Source of the DNA: Erythrobacter sp.
GTDB taxonomy: Bacteria > Pseudomonadota > Alphaproteobacteria > Sphingomonadales > Sphingomonadaceae
DNA: 64,000 bases
NCBI GenBank assembly: GCA_023653115.1
Contig: JAMNXO010000003.1
Span: 121,412 to 185,411 of the forward strand
Direction of reading: 5' to 3'
Shown here: one piece after another, positions 8,381 to 16,749 of the stretch
Layout of the letters: every line of letters begins with the position of its first letter
Numbering within the stretch: the first letter of the stretch is position 1
Translations under genes and position numbers: made by a program
Notes under the pieces: model-generated
Seen by the model: the letters and a program-made list of their open reading frames with translations, nothing else
Told to the model about the DNA's origin: nothing
Databases searched by the model: none

Positions 8381-9511
8381 TCAGGTTTCCACCTTGCCAT
8401 CGCCATCAAACCGCAATTCGGGCGGCACCGCCACCGCCGGGCGGCGCGGGCGCTGGCCGCGTTTCAGCGCCATCACGAAGGCCACCAGTGAGGCAATCGC
8501 GACATAGAGCTCCTCGCGCACCATCTGGTTTTCGCGGGTGGTGAAATAGACCGCGCGGGCCAGCTGCGGATATTCGAGCAGCGGCAGGCCCTGCTCGCCC
8601 GCAATCTCGCGCATCGCCAGCGCGGTTTCGCCCCGCCCCTTGGCCAGTACGATCGGCGCAGGCGCGCGGGCGGGATCATAGGTGAGCGCGACAGAAAAGT
8701 GCAGCGGGTTGACGATCACGAACTGCGCGTCCTGCATCGCCTTTGCCACGCCGCCCCGCGCCAGATCGCGCTGGCGCTGGCGGCGGGCGGATTTCATCTC
8801 GGGCGAGCCTTCGGATTCCTTCTGCTCTTCGCGCATATCCTGCAGGCTCATCATCAGTCGCTTGTCGCGCTGGAACTTCTGCAAGGGGTAGTCGATGCCG
8901 GCGATCACCAGCAGCCCGGCGAGCAGCGCGCCGATCAGCCCGGTGATCGCATCCGTAGCGATGCCCACCTGCGCTTCGAGCGGGCTGCGCCCCAGCACCA
9001 GCAGCGCCGGCAGGTTGGCCGCCGCCCAATACCACGCGATCGCGCCCAGCAGCGCCAGCTTCAGCAGGCCCTTGCCCAGCTCGATCACCCCCTGCCAGCC
9101 GAGAATGCGCTTGAGGCCGCTCAAGGGATTGATGCGCGATCCCTTGAAGCCCGCATTGCCCGCGTTGAAGCGCCCCTCGCCCAGCAGCAATTGCGAGGCG
9201 ATGGTGATCGCGGCCACGATCAGGCCCAGCGCCATGATCGGCGGCAGGATCGCCGCGGCGGCATCGGCCATCGCCGCGCCCGGCGCAAAGCCATCAAGCG
9301 CAGCGCGATCAAAGTGGAAGCCCGCGCGTGCGACCCGCGCCATGCTGTCATTCAGCCATGGCCCCAGCCCCAGCAGCGCGAGCGCGCCGCCGCCGGTCGC
9401 CGCCAAGGTCGCCACTTCCCTGGAGCGCAGCACATCGCCGCGCTTGGCGGCGTCGGCGCGGCGTTTGGCGGTGGGGGCGAAGGTCTTTTCGCCAGCGCTT
9501 TCCTCGGCCAT
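8381..9511 (-). CDS. flhB: Flagellar type III export switch protein FlhB
   Basis: A 376-residue export-gate protein with four membrane segments between about residues 35 and 215 and a cytoplasmic C-terminal autocleavage domain. It switches export specificity from rod/hook to filament substrates. The cleavage loop reads FVIVNPLHFSVALTYD (NPLH at 268-271), where flagellar FlhB normally has NPTH; the Asn-Pro scissile pair and His are kept but Thr is replaced by Leu. The start ATG overlaps the fliR stop by one base (TGATG). The C-terminal tail after the cleavage domain is short and basic (RGQRPRRP). Confidence 0.93.
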   Translation of the reverse strand: MAEESAGEKTFAPTAKRRADAAKRGDVLRSREVATLAATGGGALALLGLGPWLNDSMARVARAGFHFDRAALDGFAPGAAMADAAAAILPPIMALGLIVAAITIASQLLLGEGRFNAGNAGFKGSRINPLSGLKRILGWQGVIELGKGLLKLALLGAIAWYWAAANLPALLVLGRSPLEAQVGIATDAITGLIGALLAGLLVIAGIDYPLQKFQRDKRLMMSLQDMREEQKESEGSPEMKSARRQRQRDLARGGVAKAMQDAQFVIVNPLHFSVALTYDPARAPAPIVLAKGRGETALAMREIAGEQGLPLLEYPQLARAVYFTTRENQMVREELYVAIASLVAFVMALKRGQRPRRPAVAVPPELRFDGDGKVET

Positions 9512-10302
9512 CAGCGCGGGGCCTCTGCAAGCAGCAGCGCGGACTGATCGAGCGCGGTCTCGATCACGCCGGTGAACTGCTCCTCCATCACCGGCAGCGC
9601 GATGATCAACGCGGCGATGCCCGCCAGCACCCCTGCCGGCAGGCCCAAGGCGAAGAGATTGAGCGACGGGGCCGAGCGCGCGATCAGGCCGGTCACCACC
9701 TGCACCGAGAGCAACACCAGCACCACCGGCAGCGCAATCGCCGCCGCTGTGGCGAGGCCGTAGCCCATGAACATCACCACACTCTCGGCCCGCCACGCTC
9801 CGAAGGCGAACCCACCGGCGGGCAGCAGGCGGTAGCTTTCGATCAGCAGCTCAAACCACAAGAGATGCGCGCCGATGGCGTAGAACAGCAGGCTGAGCAC
9901 GAGGCCGAAGAAGGTGCCGAGTGCGCCCGACTGCGCGCCGCTCGCCGGATCGATCGAGGTGGCGATGGCAAGGCCCATGGTGCCCGAAATCTGCTCGGCC
10001 GCGATCAGCGGAATGGCAAAGGCAAGCTGCAACACAAAGCCGAGCGCGACCCCGATCGCCGCCTCGTGCAGCACGGCGAGCACCGCTGCGAGGCTCAACA
10101 TGGCGGGCGCGGGCGCAATCGGCACCCAGCTTGCCACAAAGAAGCCGAGCACCAGCCCGAGCAGGATGCGCACCGGCGCGGGCACGGCAGTGCCGCCCAC
10201 CATCGGCGCGGCCATCAGCGCGGCGCCGCAGCGGACCGAGAGGAAGGATATCTGCCACAACTGCGCCTCAAGGCTGCCGAAGCCGAGATCGAGGGCGTTC
10301 AC
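9511..10302 (-). CDS. fliR: Flagellar export gate protein FliR
   Basis: A 263-residue integral membrane protein with six hydrophobic segments. With FliP and FliQ it forms the export gate at the centre of the MS ring. Typical features are the N-terminal block QISFLSVRCGAALMAAPMVGGTAVPAPVRILLGLVLGF and the mid segment EAAIGVALGFVLQLAFAIPLIAAEQISGTMGLA, both split here by ordinary residues. It lies between fliQ (4-nt gap) and flhB (1-nt overlap). Confidence 0.92.
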   Translation of the reverse strand: MNALDLGFGSLEAQLWQISFLSVRCGAALMAAPMVGGTAVPAPVRILLGLVLGFFVASWVPIAPAPAMLSLAAVLAVLHEAAIGVALGFVLQLAFAIPLIAAEQISGTMGLAIATSIDPASGAQSGALGTFFGLVLSLLFYAIGAHLLWFELLIESYRLLPAGGFAFGAWRAESVVMFMGYGLATAAAIALPVVLVLLSVQVVTGLIARSAPSLNLFALGLPAGVLAGIAALIIALPVMEEQFTGVIETALDQSALLLAEAPR

Positions 10303-10306
10303 CGGA

Positions 10307-10579
10307 CTACGCCGACAAGTCGGCGACCTGCGCCATGATCTCGCGGGTGAAATCGGCGAGCAAGCCCATCATCGCTGCGCCCAGCACAACGAACACCAGC
10401 GCCGTCACCGCCAGCTTGGGGATGAAGCTCAAGGTCTGTTCGTTGACCGATGTCGCCGCCTGAATGATCCCGACCACAAGGCCCACCACCAGCGTGGCGA
10501 TCAGCACCGGCCCTGCGATCAGCGCGGTCACCCACAAGGTCTGGTCCGCCAGCGAAAGCAGCGCGGTATCTTCGGGCAT
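10307..10579 (-). CDS. fliQ: Flagellar export gate protein FliQ
   Basis: A 90-residue protein with two transmembrane hairpin segments (LWVTALIAGPVLIATLVVGLVVGIIQAAT and KLAVTALVFVVLGAAMMGLL). The segment between them contains QAATSVNEQTLSFIPK, the conserved FliQ/SctS signature (QA.T.I.EQTLSF.PK). It is a component of the FliPQR export gate. Its start overlaps the fliP stop region. Confidence 0.95.
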   Translation of the reverse strand: MPEDTALLSLADQTLWVTALIAGPVLIATLVVGLVVGIIQAATSVNEQTLSFIPKLAVTALVFVVLGAAMMGLLADFTREIMAQVADLSA

Positions 10580-11391
10580 CAGGCGAAACTCATGGCAAGC
10601 GAGCCCATCAAGAGCGCCCAGCCATCCACCAGCACGAACAACAGCAGCTTGAACGGCAGCGAGATGATCGTGGGGCTCAGCATCATCATGCCGAGGCTCA
10701 TCAGCACGCTCGCCACCACCAGATCAATCACAAGGAAGGGCAGAAAGATCATGAAGCCGATCTGGAACGCGGTTTCGAGCTCGCTGGTGACGAAGGCGGG
10801 GAGCAGGATCGAGAAGGGCACGTCCTTGCCGCTGGCGAACATCCCACCTCCTGCAATGTCGGTGAACATCATCAGATTCGCCTCGCGGGTCTGGCGCAGC
10901 ATGAAGGCGTGGAAGGCCTCGCCCGCCTGCGCAATCGCGGCGTCCGCGCCGATGCTTCCGGCGGCATAGGGCGCAATCGCCTGCGCGTTCACCAGTTCGA
11001 GCGTCGGCGCCATCACGAACAGGCTGAGGAACAGCGCCAATCCGGCCAGCACCTGTCCCGGCGGCGAGCCTTGCAGGCCCAGCGCCTGCCGCAAGATCGC
11101 CAGCACCACCAGGATGCGCAGGAAGCTTGTCATCATCAGCACCAGCGCGGGCAGGATGCTGAGCAGCCCCATCACCACCAGCAGCTGGAGCGAGAGGCTC
11201 AGCGGCGTATTATCGCCCGCGCCTTCGTCGCCGAGCGCGCGTTCGATTGCGGTCCCGACACCGGCCGTCACCGGATCGGGCGCCGCCGCTGGCGCAGGCG
11301 CGGCGGCGTGCGCCAGATCGGGCAGGCAAAACATGGTTAACGCGGCAAGGCACAGCAGCGCCGCCCGCCAGAACGCAGGGGTTTGCATCAT
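10579..11391 (-). CDS. fliP: Flagellar export gate protein FliP
   Basis: A 270-residue export-gate protein made as a precursor with a signal peptide (ALLCLAALTMFCLPDLAHAA), a known FliP feature. Mature FliP begins after the Ala/Pro-rich linker and shows the family blocks SLQLLVVMGLLSILPALVLMMTSFLRI, ALGLQGSPPGQVLAGLALFLS and FQIGFMIFLPFLVIDLVVASVLMSLGMMMLSPT, each in the expected order. The start may be either of two consecutive ATGs (11391 or 11388); the first overlaps the fliO stop. Confidence 0.95.
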   Translation of the reverse strand: MMQTPAFWRAALLCLAALTMFCLPDLAHAAAPAPAAAPDPVTAGVGTAIERALGDEGAGDNTPLSLSLQLLVVMGLLSILPALVLMMTSFLRILVVLAILRQALGLQGSPPGQVLAGLALFLSLFVMAPTLELVNAQAIAPYAAGSIGADAAIAQAGEAFHAFMLRQTREANLMMFTDIAGGGMFASGKDVPFSILLPAFVTSELETAFQIGFMIFLPFLVIDLVVASVLMSLGMMMLSPTIISLPFKLLLFVLVDGWALLMGSLAMSFA

Positions 11392-11666
11392 TCGCTCTCC
11401 GCTGCGTTCGCCGGGGCCTCACCCAGCCTCACCATCCCGTGGCGCGACAGGCCGAGCAGGATCTCGCGCCCGTGAAAGCGCACCACCGCCAGTTTGACAC
11501 CGGGCGCGATCAGGCTGGTTTCGACCAGTTGCAGGTGCCGCCCTGCACCGCCGCCCGGCGTTCCGGCGAGGCGCGTCTGCAACGTGCGGGTCAGCCACAG
11601 GCTCCCCCAGATCAGCCCCGCCAGCAGCGGCAGCAGCAGCGCGAGGCGCAGCAGATATTCAAGCAT
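11388..11666 (-). CDS. fliO: Flagellar export accessory protein FliO
   Basis: A 92-residue protein with one N-terminal membrane segment (LRLALLLPLLAGLIWGSLWL) followed by a small cytoplasmic domain beginning LQLVETSLIAPGVKLAVVRFHGREILLGLSRHG. This is the FliO pattern: short, poorly conserved, always encoded next to fliP. FliO assists FliP stability during export-gate assembly. It overlaps fliP by 4 nt and is 14 nt after fliN. Confidence 0.85.
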   Translation of the reverse strand: MLEYLLRLALLLPLLAGLIWGSLWLTRTLQTRLAGTPGGGAGRHLQLVETSLIAPGVKLAVVRFHGREILLGLSRHGMVRLGEAPANAAESE

Positions 11667-11680
11667 CGCCCGCCCCCGCC

Positions 11681-12013
11681 TCAGCCCGCATCCGCCGCGC
11701 TCACCGCCGGATCGGCGGGCGCAGCGGTAGTGGGTGCGGTGGGCGGCACATCCTGCCCGTCCTCGCCCACCAGATGGACGATGCGCAGGGCAAAGCGGCC
11801 CTTTTCCGCCACCACCTCGCCGCGCGCGATCACACGGCCATTGGCGGTGACATCGAGCAATTCGTCGGTCAGCCGGTCCAGCGCGACCGTGCTGCCTTCG
11901 CCCAGCATCAACACATCGCGCAGCGGCATCTCGGTGCGGCCCAACTCGACCGACAGGCGCACCGCGACCGCGCCGAAGCGGTGCAATTGCGCGGGCTGGA
12001 ATTCGGTCATCAT
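11681..12013 (-). CDS. fliN: Flagellar motor switch protein FliN
   Basis: A 110-residue C-ring protein. The SpoA-type domain is clear at residues 15-80: VAVRLSVELGRTEMPLRDVLMLGEGSTVALDRLTDE followed by DVTANGRVIARGEVVAEKGRFALRIVHLV (DV..NG..IA.GEVV......ALRI). The C-terminal 30 residues are a low-complexity Ala/Pro extension not needed in typical FliN. It overlaps fliM by 4 nt. Confidence 0.95.
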   Translation of the reverse strand: MMTEFQPAQLHRFGAVAVRLSVELGRTEMPLRDVLMLGEGSTVALDRLTDELLDVTANGRVIARGEVVAEKGRFALRIVHLVGEDGQDVPPTAPTTAAPADPAVSAADAG

Positions 12014-12963
12014 GCGACTCCCTGTGGTGTGGGGGATTGATCGGGGAAACGGGTGAGGCGGATCGCCATGCGGTCTTCAAAGGTGCCGATGCTGCCATGC
12101 GCGAGCAGCTTTTCGCCCAGCATCAGCGGCACCTGCCGGCCGAGCGCCAGCGGCAGGCAGTCGCCGGGGCCGAGGGTCTGGAGCCGCGCGAGCGAGAGAT
12201 CGACTTCGGCCAGCACCACGTGAAGCGGCAGCGGGATCGCGGCGAATGGCGCAGCCAGGGCGCTGGCGGGCGGGCGTCTGGCCGCACCGCCGCGCGGCGA
12301 TGGCCCGCGGCCGGGGGCAGGCAACAGCCGCTCCATCCGCTCTGCCGCGACCGCCAGCAGCGCGTGCCATTCGCAGCCCTGCCGGTTGGTGATGGTGAGC
12401 GCAAACAGCAGCGCCGCGCCATCGGCATCGAAGGGCTTCAGCCGGCCGGCGCTTTCGCTGCGGACGATCACTTCACCGGTCAGCGCGCTGCCTGCGGGCG
12501 GGGCGCCATCGCCAAAACTGGCGCGGGTGATGGTCTGGGCGATGGTCGCGGCAATCTCGTCCACCAGCAGCGCGGCCGAGCGCGGCAGCTGATCGGGCGC
12601 ATTGGCCACCACCTTGCCATCGCCGCCGAAAGACCGCTCGGTCAGCGCAATCGCGGTGGAGAAATCAAACGCGATCAGTGCGGTCTCGCCGCTCGCCCCG
12701 CAGCGCAGGAGGCTGTTGGCGGCGACCGGCCCGATCCGGTCCAGCACCGCCTGTCCGGCCAGGCTTTCGGGCTCGCTCACGTGCACCTCCAGCCGGTCAC
12801 CCGACAGCAGCGCGGACAATTCCTCGGCCATCAGCCGCGCCAGATCACGCCGCCATGCCGCCAGCAGCACCGCGCGTTCTTCCGGGCGGGGGCCGCGCAA
12901 GGTCAGTTCGCGGCAATGCTGCGCGGCGGCGCGGGCAGCGGCGAATTCATGCGCCATCCTCAT
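12010..12963 (-). CDS. fliM: Flagellar motor switch protein FliM (no N-terminal CheY-binding motif)
   Basis: A 317-residue C-ring protein. The middle CheC-like domain occupies about residues 40-210 (including DFSTAIALTERSFGGDGK, resembling the FliG-contacting GGxG loop). A C-terminal SpoA domain follows (IPLPLHVVLAEVDLSLARLQTLGPGDCLPLAL). The N-terminus reads MRMAHEFAAARAAAQHC and lacks the LSQ.EIDALL peptide with which FliM normally binds phospho-CheY. A Pro/Gly/Arg-rich linker (PAPGRGPSPRGGAARRPPAS) separates the two domains. The gene overlaps both fliN and fliL by 4 nt. Confidence 0.9.
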   Translation of the reverse strand: MRMAHEFAAARAAAQHCRELTLRGPRPEERAVLLAAWRRDLARLMAEELSALLSGDRLEVHVSEPESLAGQAVLDRIGPVAANSLLRCGASGETALIAFDFSTAIALTERSFGGDGKVVANAPDQLPRSAALLVDEIAATIAQTITRASFGDGAPPAGSALTGEVIVRSESAGRLKPFDADGAALLFALTITNRQGCEWHALLAVAAERMERLLPAPGRGPSPRGGAARRPPASALAAPFAAIPLPLHVVLAEVDLSLARLQTLGPGDCLPLALGRQVPLMLGEKLLAHGSIGTFEDRMAIRLTRFPDQSPTPQGVA

Positions 12964-13559
12964 TGGACCAGGAACCCCCGGAAATGCACCGCGTCGATCC
13001 CGCCGAAGCCCTCGTTCTCCTCGAGCACGGCGTTGACCGCCTTGGTCAGACGCTCGCCGAGGCGCTTCTTGCCCTCGACATCATAGACCTCGGCCTCGGT
13101 GGTGGCGGCCAGCTGCGCGAGGATGGCCGAACGGATCGCCAGCTCGTGGTTCTTGACCCATTGCAGCACGCGCCCGTCGCGGCGGGTGGAGACCGCCAGT
13201 TCGACCTGCACCAGCCCGGGCGAATCCGCGAGGTTGGAGGTGAAGCTCTCCTCGAAGCTGTAATAGACGGTGCGATACTTGCTGCCGCCCTCGCCATAGA
13301 CGGGCGCGGCGGCGTCCTTTTCCTTTTCGGCGCCGGGCAGCGGATAGGGATCCTCGTCGCCTTTCTTCACCAGCTTGGGCTCATCGGGCTCCTCGTGCCC
13401 GCCGGCATCCCCGAACAGGCCCGCGGCATAGGCACCGTAGGCCCCGCCCGCGCCGACCCCGAGCAGCAGCACCGCGCCGAGGATGATCTTGATCATCCCG
13501 CCCTTACCGGACTTGCCGGAGCCTTCGTCCTTGTCGGATTTGTCCTTGCCCTTGGACAT
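12960..13559 (-). CDS. fliL: Flagellar basal body-associated protein FliL
   Basis: A 199-residue single-pass membrane protein that surrounds stator units and supports torque. A Lys/Asp-rich cytoplasmic N-terminus (MSKGKDKSDKDEG) is followed by a membrane segment (MIKIILGAVLLLGVGAGGAYGAYA) and a periplasmic FliL domain ending in LTKAVNAVLEENEGFGGIDAVHFRGFLVQ, the typical FliL C-terminus (L...IN..L....G...I..V.F..F..Q). It lies 33 nt after fliK and overlaps fliM by 4 nt. Confidence 0.93.
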   Translation of the reverse strand: MSKGKDKSDKDEGSGKSGKGGMIKIILGAVLLLGVGAGGAYGAYAAGLFGDAGGHEEPDEPKLVKKGDEDPYPLPGAEKEKDAAAPVYGEGGSKYRTVYYSFEESFTSNLADSPGLVQVELAVSTRRDGRVLQWVKNHELAIRSAILAQLAATTEAEVYDVEGKKRLGERLTKAVNAVLEENEGFGGIDAVHFRGFLVQ

Positions 13560-13592
13560 GAAACTTCAACTCCCTGTTGCCGTCAGGCCGGT

Positions 13593-14960
13593 TCAGGCGA
13601 ACAGGCCGTGGTCGCGCGCGTCACCCGGGCCGGCATCACCGGCGGCGGCAGAGGCGGCCTCGTCAGCGCGGCGCTGCTGCTGGCGCTGGTGCTGCGAGGC
13701 GCCCTCGTCACGCGTCCCCGATTGCTCCAGGTATGGTTGAGACGAGCCTTGGCCCGACCCCTGGGAAAACCCGTAAGAGCGTTGATCCGGGCCTGATCCG
13801 GTGTGGCTGCCGGTGCCCAAACCCGTTGACGCGGTGTCGGCGGCAGCGGCCACCGCGCGCTCGGCCAGCGCGGCCTGCACGGCGGGGATGAAACCGGGAT
13901 CGCGGCTCGCCAGCACCGCGCGCGGGTCTTGCGAGGCGGCAGCTTCGATGCGGAGCGACACCAGCCCGAATTCGGCGTGGCGCAAGGTCATCTCGGGCCG
14001 CACCGAACGCAGGGCCTCGCGGATTTCGCCGACCTGCGCGATGGTGCTTTCCTGATTGGCGACAAGCGCGCGCGGCTCGGGGCGCTCGGCGGGGACAGGC
14101 GGCGCGCTCGCAGCAGGGGCGAGCGCGGGCGCGGCGGCTTGCTGTGTTGGCGCGGCGGCCGAGAGCGCGGCTTCGGCCAGTTCGGGCAGCAGGCCCGATG
14201 GCGCGGCGGTGGCGCTGGCGGGGCTATCCTCGGCCACTGATGGTAGCTGCGGGACGGGCGACGGTGCGGGCGGCGCGGTGGGACTTGGCGTGCGCGGCGC
14301 AGCATGGGCGCGCCCAGCGAGCGGAGCCGCCGCGAGCTGCTGGCGCGGCGCAGGCACGGCGGGCGGCGGCGGGACAGGCTGGGCGAGCGGCAGCGGGGCC
14401 AAGGCGAGCTCCGGCGCGGCCAGCGGCAGCGGAGCGAGCACGGTTTCGGGCGCAGTCTGCGGCGCGGCGACAGGCGAGGCGGGGGCGTCTGCCTCGTCCT
14501 CGGCCATGTCAGCAGGCGCGCTGGCGGATGCAGGCGGGGCGGGCGGCAAGCTCGGCAGTGCGGCCGGCCGCGCGGCGGGAGCGGGCGGCTCGGCCAGCAG
14601 CAAGGCCTCGCCGGTCTCCGGCAGGATCGTGCCGCTTGCGGCGGGATCGCCGGCTGGCGGGGCGATCGTTCCGGCGGCCGGTTCGGCCAGCGCCAGCAGG
14701 CCCGGCGCGAGCGGCAGCAGCGGCACGTCGCCCGGCACGCCCGGCGGCGGCGCGGCGGGAGCCGAAGCGGGCAGCGCGGCCTCGGGCGCGGTCAGCGCCC
14801 CGGCGGGCAGGGCTGCATCGAGCAGCCCGGCGAAATCGAGCGGCACGCCTGCCGCCCGTCCGCCCGCACGCCCGCCCGCGTCAGCCTGCGCCGGCAGGGG
14901 CAGCGCGCCGCCCATCGGCCCAGCGGGAGAGGCGGGAAATTCGGGCAGGAAAGCAATCAT
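13593..14960 (-). CDS. fliK: Flagellar hook-length control protein FliK
   Basis: A 455-residue exported ruler protein. Residues about 20-300 are an Ala/Pro-rich low-complexity region, expected for FliK. Near residue 305 the conserved hook-length domain begins: IREALRSVRPEMTLRHAEFGLVSLRIEAA (L.P..L....G.V.V.I). The tail is rich in Gln, Ser and Arg. Identification rests on this domain and on position between fliJ and fliL. It has its own perfect -24/-12 promoter lying in the 3' end of fliJ, so fliK starts a separate transcription unit running through flhB. Confidence 0.87.
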   Translation of the reverse strand: MIAFLPEFPASPAGPMGGALPLPAQADAGGRAGGRAAGVPLDFAGLLDAALPAGALTAPEAALPASAPAAPPPGVPGDVPLLPLAPGLLALAEPAAGTIAPPAGDPAASGTILPETGEALLLAEPPAPAARPAALPSLPPAPPASASAPADMAEDEADAPASPVAAPQTAPETVLAPLPLAAPELALAPLPLAQPVPPPPAVPAPRQQLAAAPLAGRAHAAPRTPSPTAPPAPSPVPQLPSVAEDSPASATAAPSGLLPELAEAALSAAAPTQQAAAPALAPAASAPPVPAERPEPRALVANQESTIAQVGEIREALRSVRPEMTLRHAEFGLVSLRIEAAASQDPRAVLASRDPGFIPAVQAALAERAVAAAADTASTGLGTGSHTGSGPDQRSYGFSQGSGQGSSQPYLEQSGTRDEGASQHQRQQQRRADEAASAAAGDAGPGDARDHGLFA

Positions 14961-14996
14961 CGCGTCATCCTCAGGCTTGGTCGGAGTGGGTGCCGG

Positions 14997-15422
14997 TCAG
15001 CGTTGCAACTTGCGTGCCAGCGGCAGCGAGCGGGCCTGTTCGCGCCGCTGCTTGAGCGTTTCGAGCGCGCTGCGCGCTTCGGCCTCGCGCTCGGCCAGGC
15101 GCTTGGCGCGGGTCTCGGCGGCAGCGAGGCTCTCGGCCTGCCAGGCGGACTGCCGCGCGGCATCGCCCGCAGCGGCGGCGGCGGTTCCGGCGAGCTGGGC
15201 CAGCCCTGCGGTAAAACCCGCGCGCGCCGCCAGCGCCGCGCCCACCGTGGCCCCCGGCTGCGGCGCGCTGCTGGCAACCAGCGCGCGGCTCCTTTCGGCG
15301 AGCGCGTGGCTGCGCGCCTCGGCCTCCAGCGCCTCGGCCAGCCCGCGCAGCGCCTGCCGCCGCGCCGCGCCCGCGATCAGCGCCTGCCGCTGGATCAAGG
15401 CGAGACGGCGCGCCTCACGCAT
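14997..15422 (-). CDS. fliJ: Flagellar export chaperone/stalk protein FliJ
   Basis: A 141-residue, almost entirely helical protein of heptad-like Ala/Leu/Arg/Glu composition, as expected for the FliJ coiled coil that sits in the FliI ATPase ring. It ends with AEREAEARSALETLKQRREQARSLPLARKLQR (divided by normal helix residues). Identification is from position (8-nt overlap with fliI, before fliK), length and coiled-coil character; sequence conservation in FliJ is low. The last codons overlap a sigma-54 promoter for fliK. Confidence 0.8.
   Translation of the reverse strand: MREARRLALIQRQALIAGAARRQALRGLAEALEAEARSHALAERSRALVASSAPQPGATVGAALAARAGFTAGLAQLAGTAAAAAGDAARQSAWQAESLAAAETRAKRLAEREAEARSALETLKQRREQARSLPLARKLQR
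15004..15019 (-). promoter_or_regulatory. Sigma-54 (-24/-12) promoter for fliK-flhB operon
   Basis: The minus strand reads TGGCACGCAAGTTGCA, a perfect match to the sigma-54 consensus TGGCACG-N4-TTGCA. It overlaps the last codons and stop of fliJ. The predicted start point near 14993 leaves a leader of about 33 nt before fliK. Confidence 0.85.
15092..15109. promoter_or_regulatory. Putative enhancer palindrome for the fliK promoter
   Basis: The core GCCAGGCGCTTGGC (15094-15107) is an imperfect palindrome matching 13 of 18 positions of the perfect flgB-region element GCGGCAAGCGCTTGCCGC. Its centre lies 95 nt upstream of the -12 GC, within fliJ coding sequence. Confidence 0.45.
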
Positions 15423-16749
15423 CCGCCCGCTCCATCAGCGCGGCGAGCGCAGCATGGCTGAGCGCGAGCGGTTCGGCGCTCCCGCGCTCCTGCGTGAGGA
15501 AGGCATCAATCGCCCCGCTCAGCGCCAGTGCGGTATCGAGCAGCGGATCGGAGCCTGCGCGATAGGCGCCCATCAGCACCAGATCGCGGTTGGTCTCGCG
15601 CGCGGCGATCAGCGCACGCAGGCGGCGCGCGGCGCGGGCAATGTCGGGCGTGACCAGCTCGTCCATCACCCGGCTGAGGCTCGCGGGCACATCAATCGCG
15701 GGATAATGCCCGCGCTGCGCCAACTCGCGTGACAGCACGATGTGGCCGTCGAGAATGGCGCGCGCGGTATCGACCACCGGATCATTCCCGTCATCGCCAT
15801 CGGCCAGCACGGTGTAGATCCCCGTCACTGCCCCGCCGCTGCGCGCCGAATTGCCCGCGCGCTCCACCAGCCGCGTGATCGCGGCGAGCGCGCTCGGCGG
15901 ATAGCCCCGCGCTGCGCCCGGCTCCCCCAGCACCAGCGCGAGCTCGCGCGCGGCGTGGGCGACGCGGGTGAGGCTATCGAGGATCAGCAGCACGCGCTTG
16001 CCCTGCGCCCTGAAATATTCCGCAATGCAGCTGGCATATTGCGCCGCGCGCAGTCGCAGGTTGGGGGCGTGATCGGCGGGCACGGCAACCACCACGATCC
16101 CCCCGCGCCAGTGGCCTGCCATATGCCGGTTCACGAAGTCGGACACCTCGCGCGCGCGCTCGCCGATCAGCGCCACCACGGTGACATCGGCCACCGCGTG
16201 CCCGGCGATGGTATCGACCAGCACCGATTTGCCGACCCCCGATCCCGCCATGATCCCGAGCCGCTGGCCCACGCCCATCGCGCACAGCGCATTGATCGCG
16301 CGCACCCCGCAATCGAAGGGATGCTCCACACTGGCGCGCTCCAGCGCGCCCTCGCGCTGCCCCGCCAGCGGCCAGACCTGCGGCAGATCGAGACGGGGGC
16401 CGCCATCAATCGGATCGCCCAGCGCATCGACCGCGCGCCCCAGCAGCGCCTCGCCGACGCGGACCTCGCCCGGATTGCCGAGCGCGCGCACAGCCGCGCG
16501 CGGGCGCAGCAGCATGGTATCGCCGAGCAGCATCATCAGCGAATGGCCGGCGCGAAAGCCGATCACTTCGGCCAGACACTCGCTGCCAGCCTCGTTCTCG
16601 ATCAGCCCCAAGGAGCCGACCGGCAGCGGCAGGCCGGCGACCTCGATCAGCCCGCCATCGCAGGCGACCACGCGCCCGGTGAGCACAGGGCCGCTTGCCA
16701 CCTGCGCAGCGCGCATCCGCGCCAGATCAAGCTGGAGTTCGGCGATCAT
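15415..16749 (-). CDS. fliI: Flagellum-specific ATPase FliI
   Basis: A 444-residue ATPase of the F1-beta/FliI family that energises unloading of export substrates. The Walker A is GSGVGKSVLVDTIAG (about 165-180), the Walker B strand reads GKRVLLILDSLTRVAHAARE, and the family blocks ALIGERAREVSDF and EPGAARGYPPSALAAITRLVERAGN are present in order. It overlaps fliH by 4 nt and fliJ by 8 nt. Confidence 0.96.
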   Translation of the reverse strand: MIAELQLDLARMRAAQVASGPVLTGRVVACDGGLIEVAGLPLPVGSLGLIENEAGSECLAEVIGFRAGHSLMMLLGDTMLLRPRAAVRALGNPGEVRVGEALLGRAVDALGDPIDGGPRLDLPQVWPLAGQREGALERASVEHPFDCGVRAINALCAMGVGQRLGIMAGSGVGKSVLVDTIAGHAVADVTVVALIGERAREVSDFVNRHMAGHWRGGIVVVAVPADHAPNLRLRAAQYASCIAEYFRAQGKRVLLILDSLTRVAHAARELALVLGEPGAARGYPPSALAAITRLVERAGNSARSGGAVTGIYTVLADGDDGNDPVVDTARAILDGHIVLSRELAQRGHYPAIDVPASLSRVMDELVTPDIARAARRLRALIAARETNRDLVLMGAYRAGSDPLLDTALALSGAIDAFLTQERGSAEPLALSHAALAALMERADA

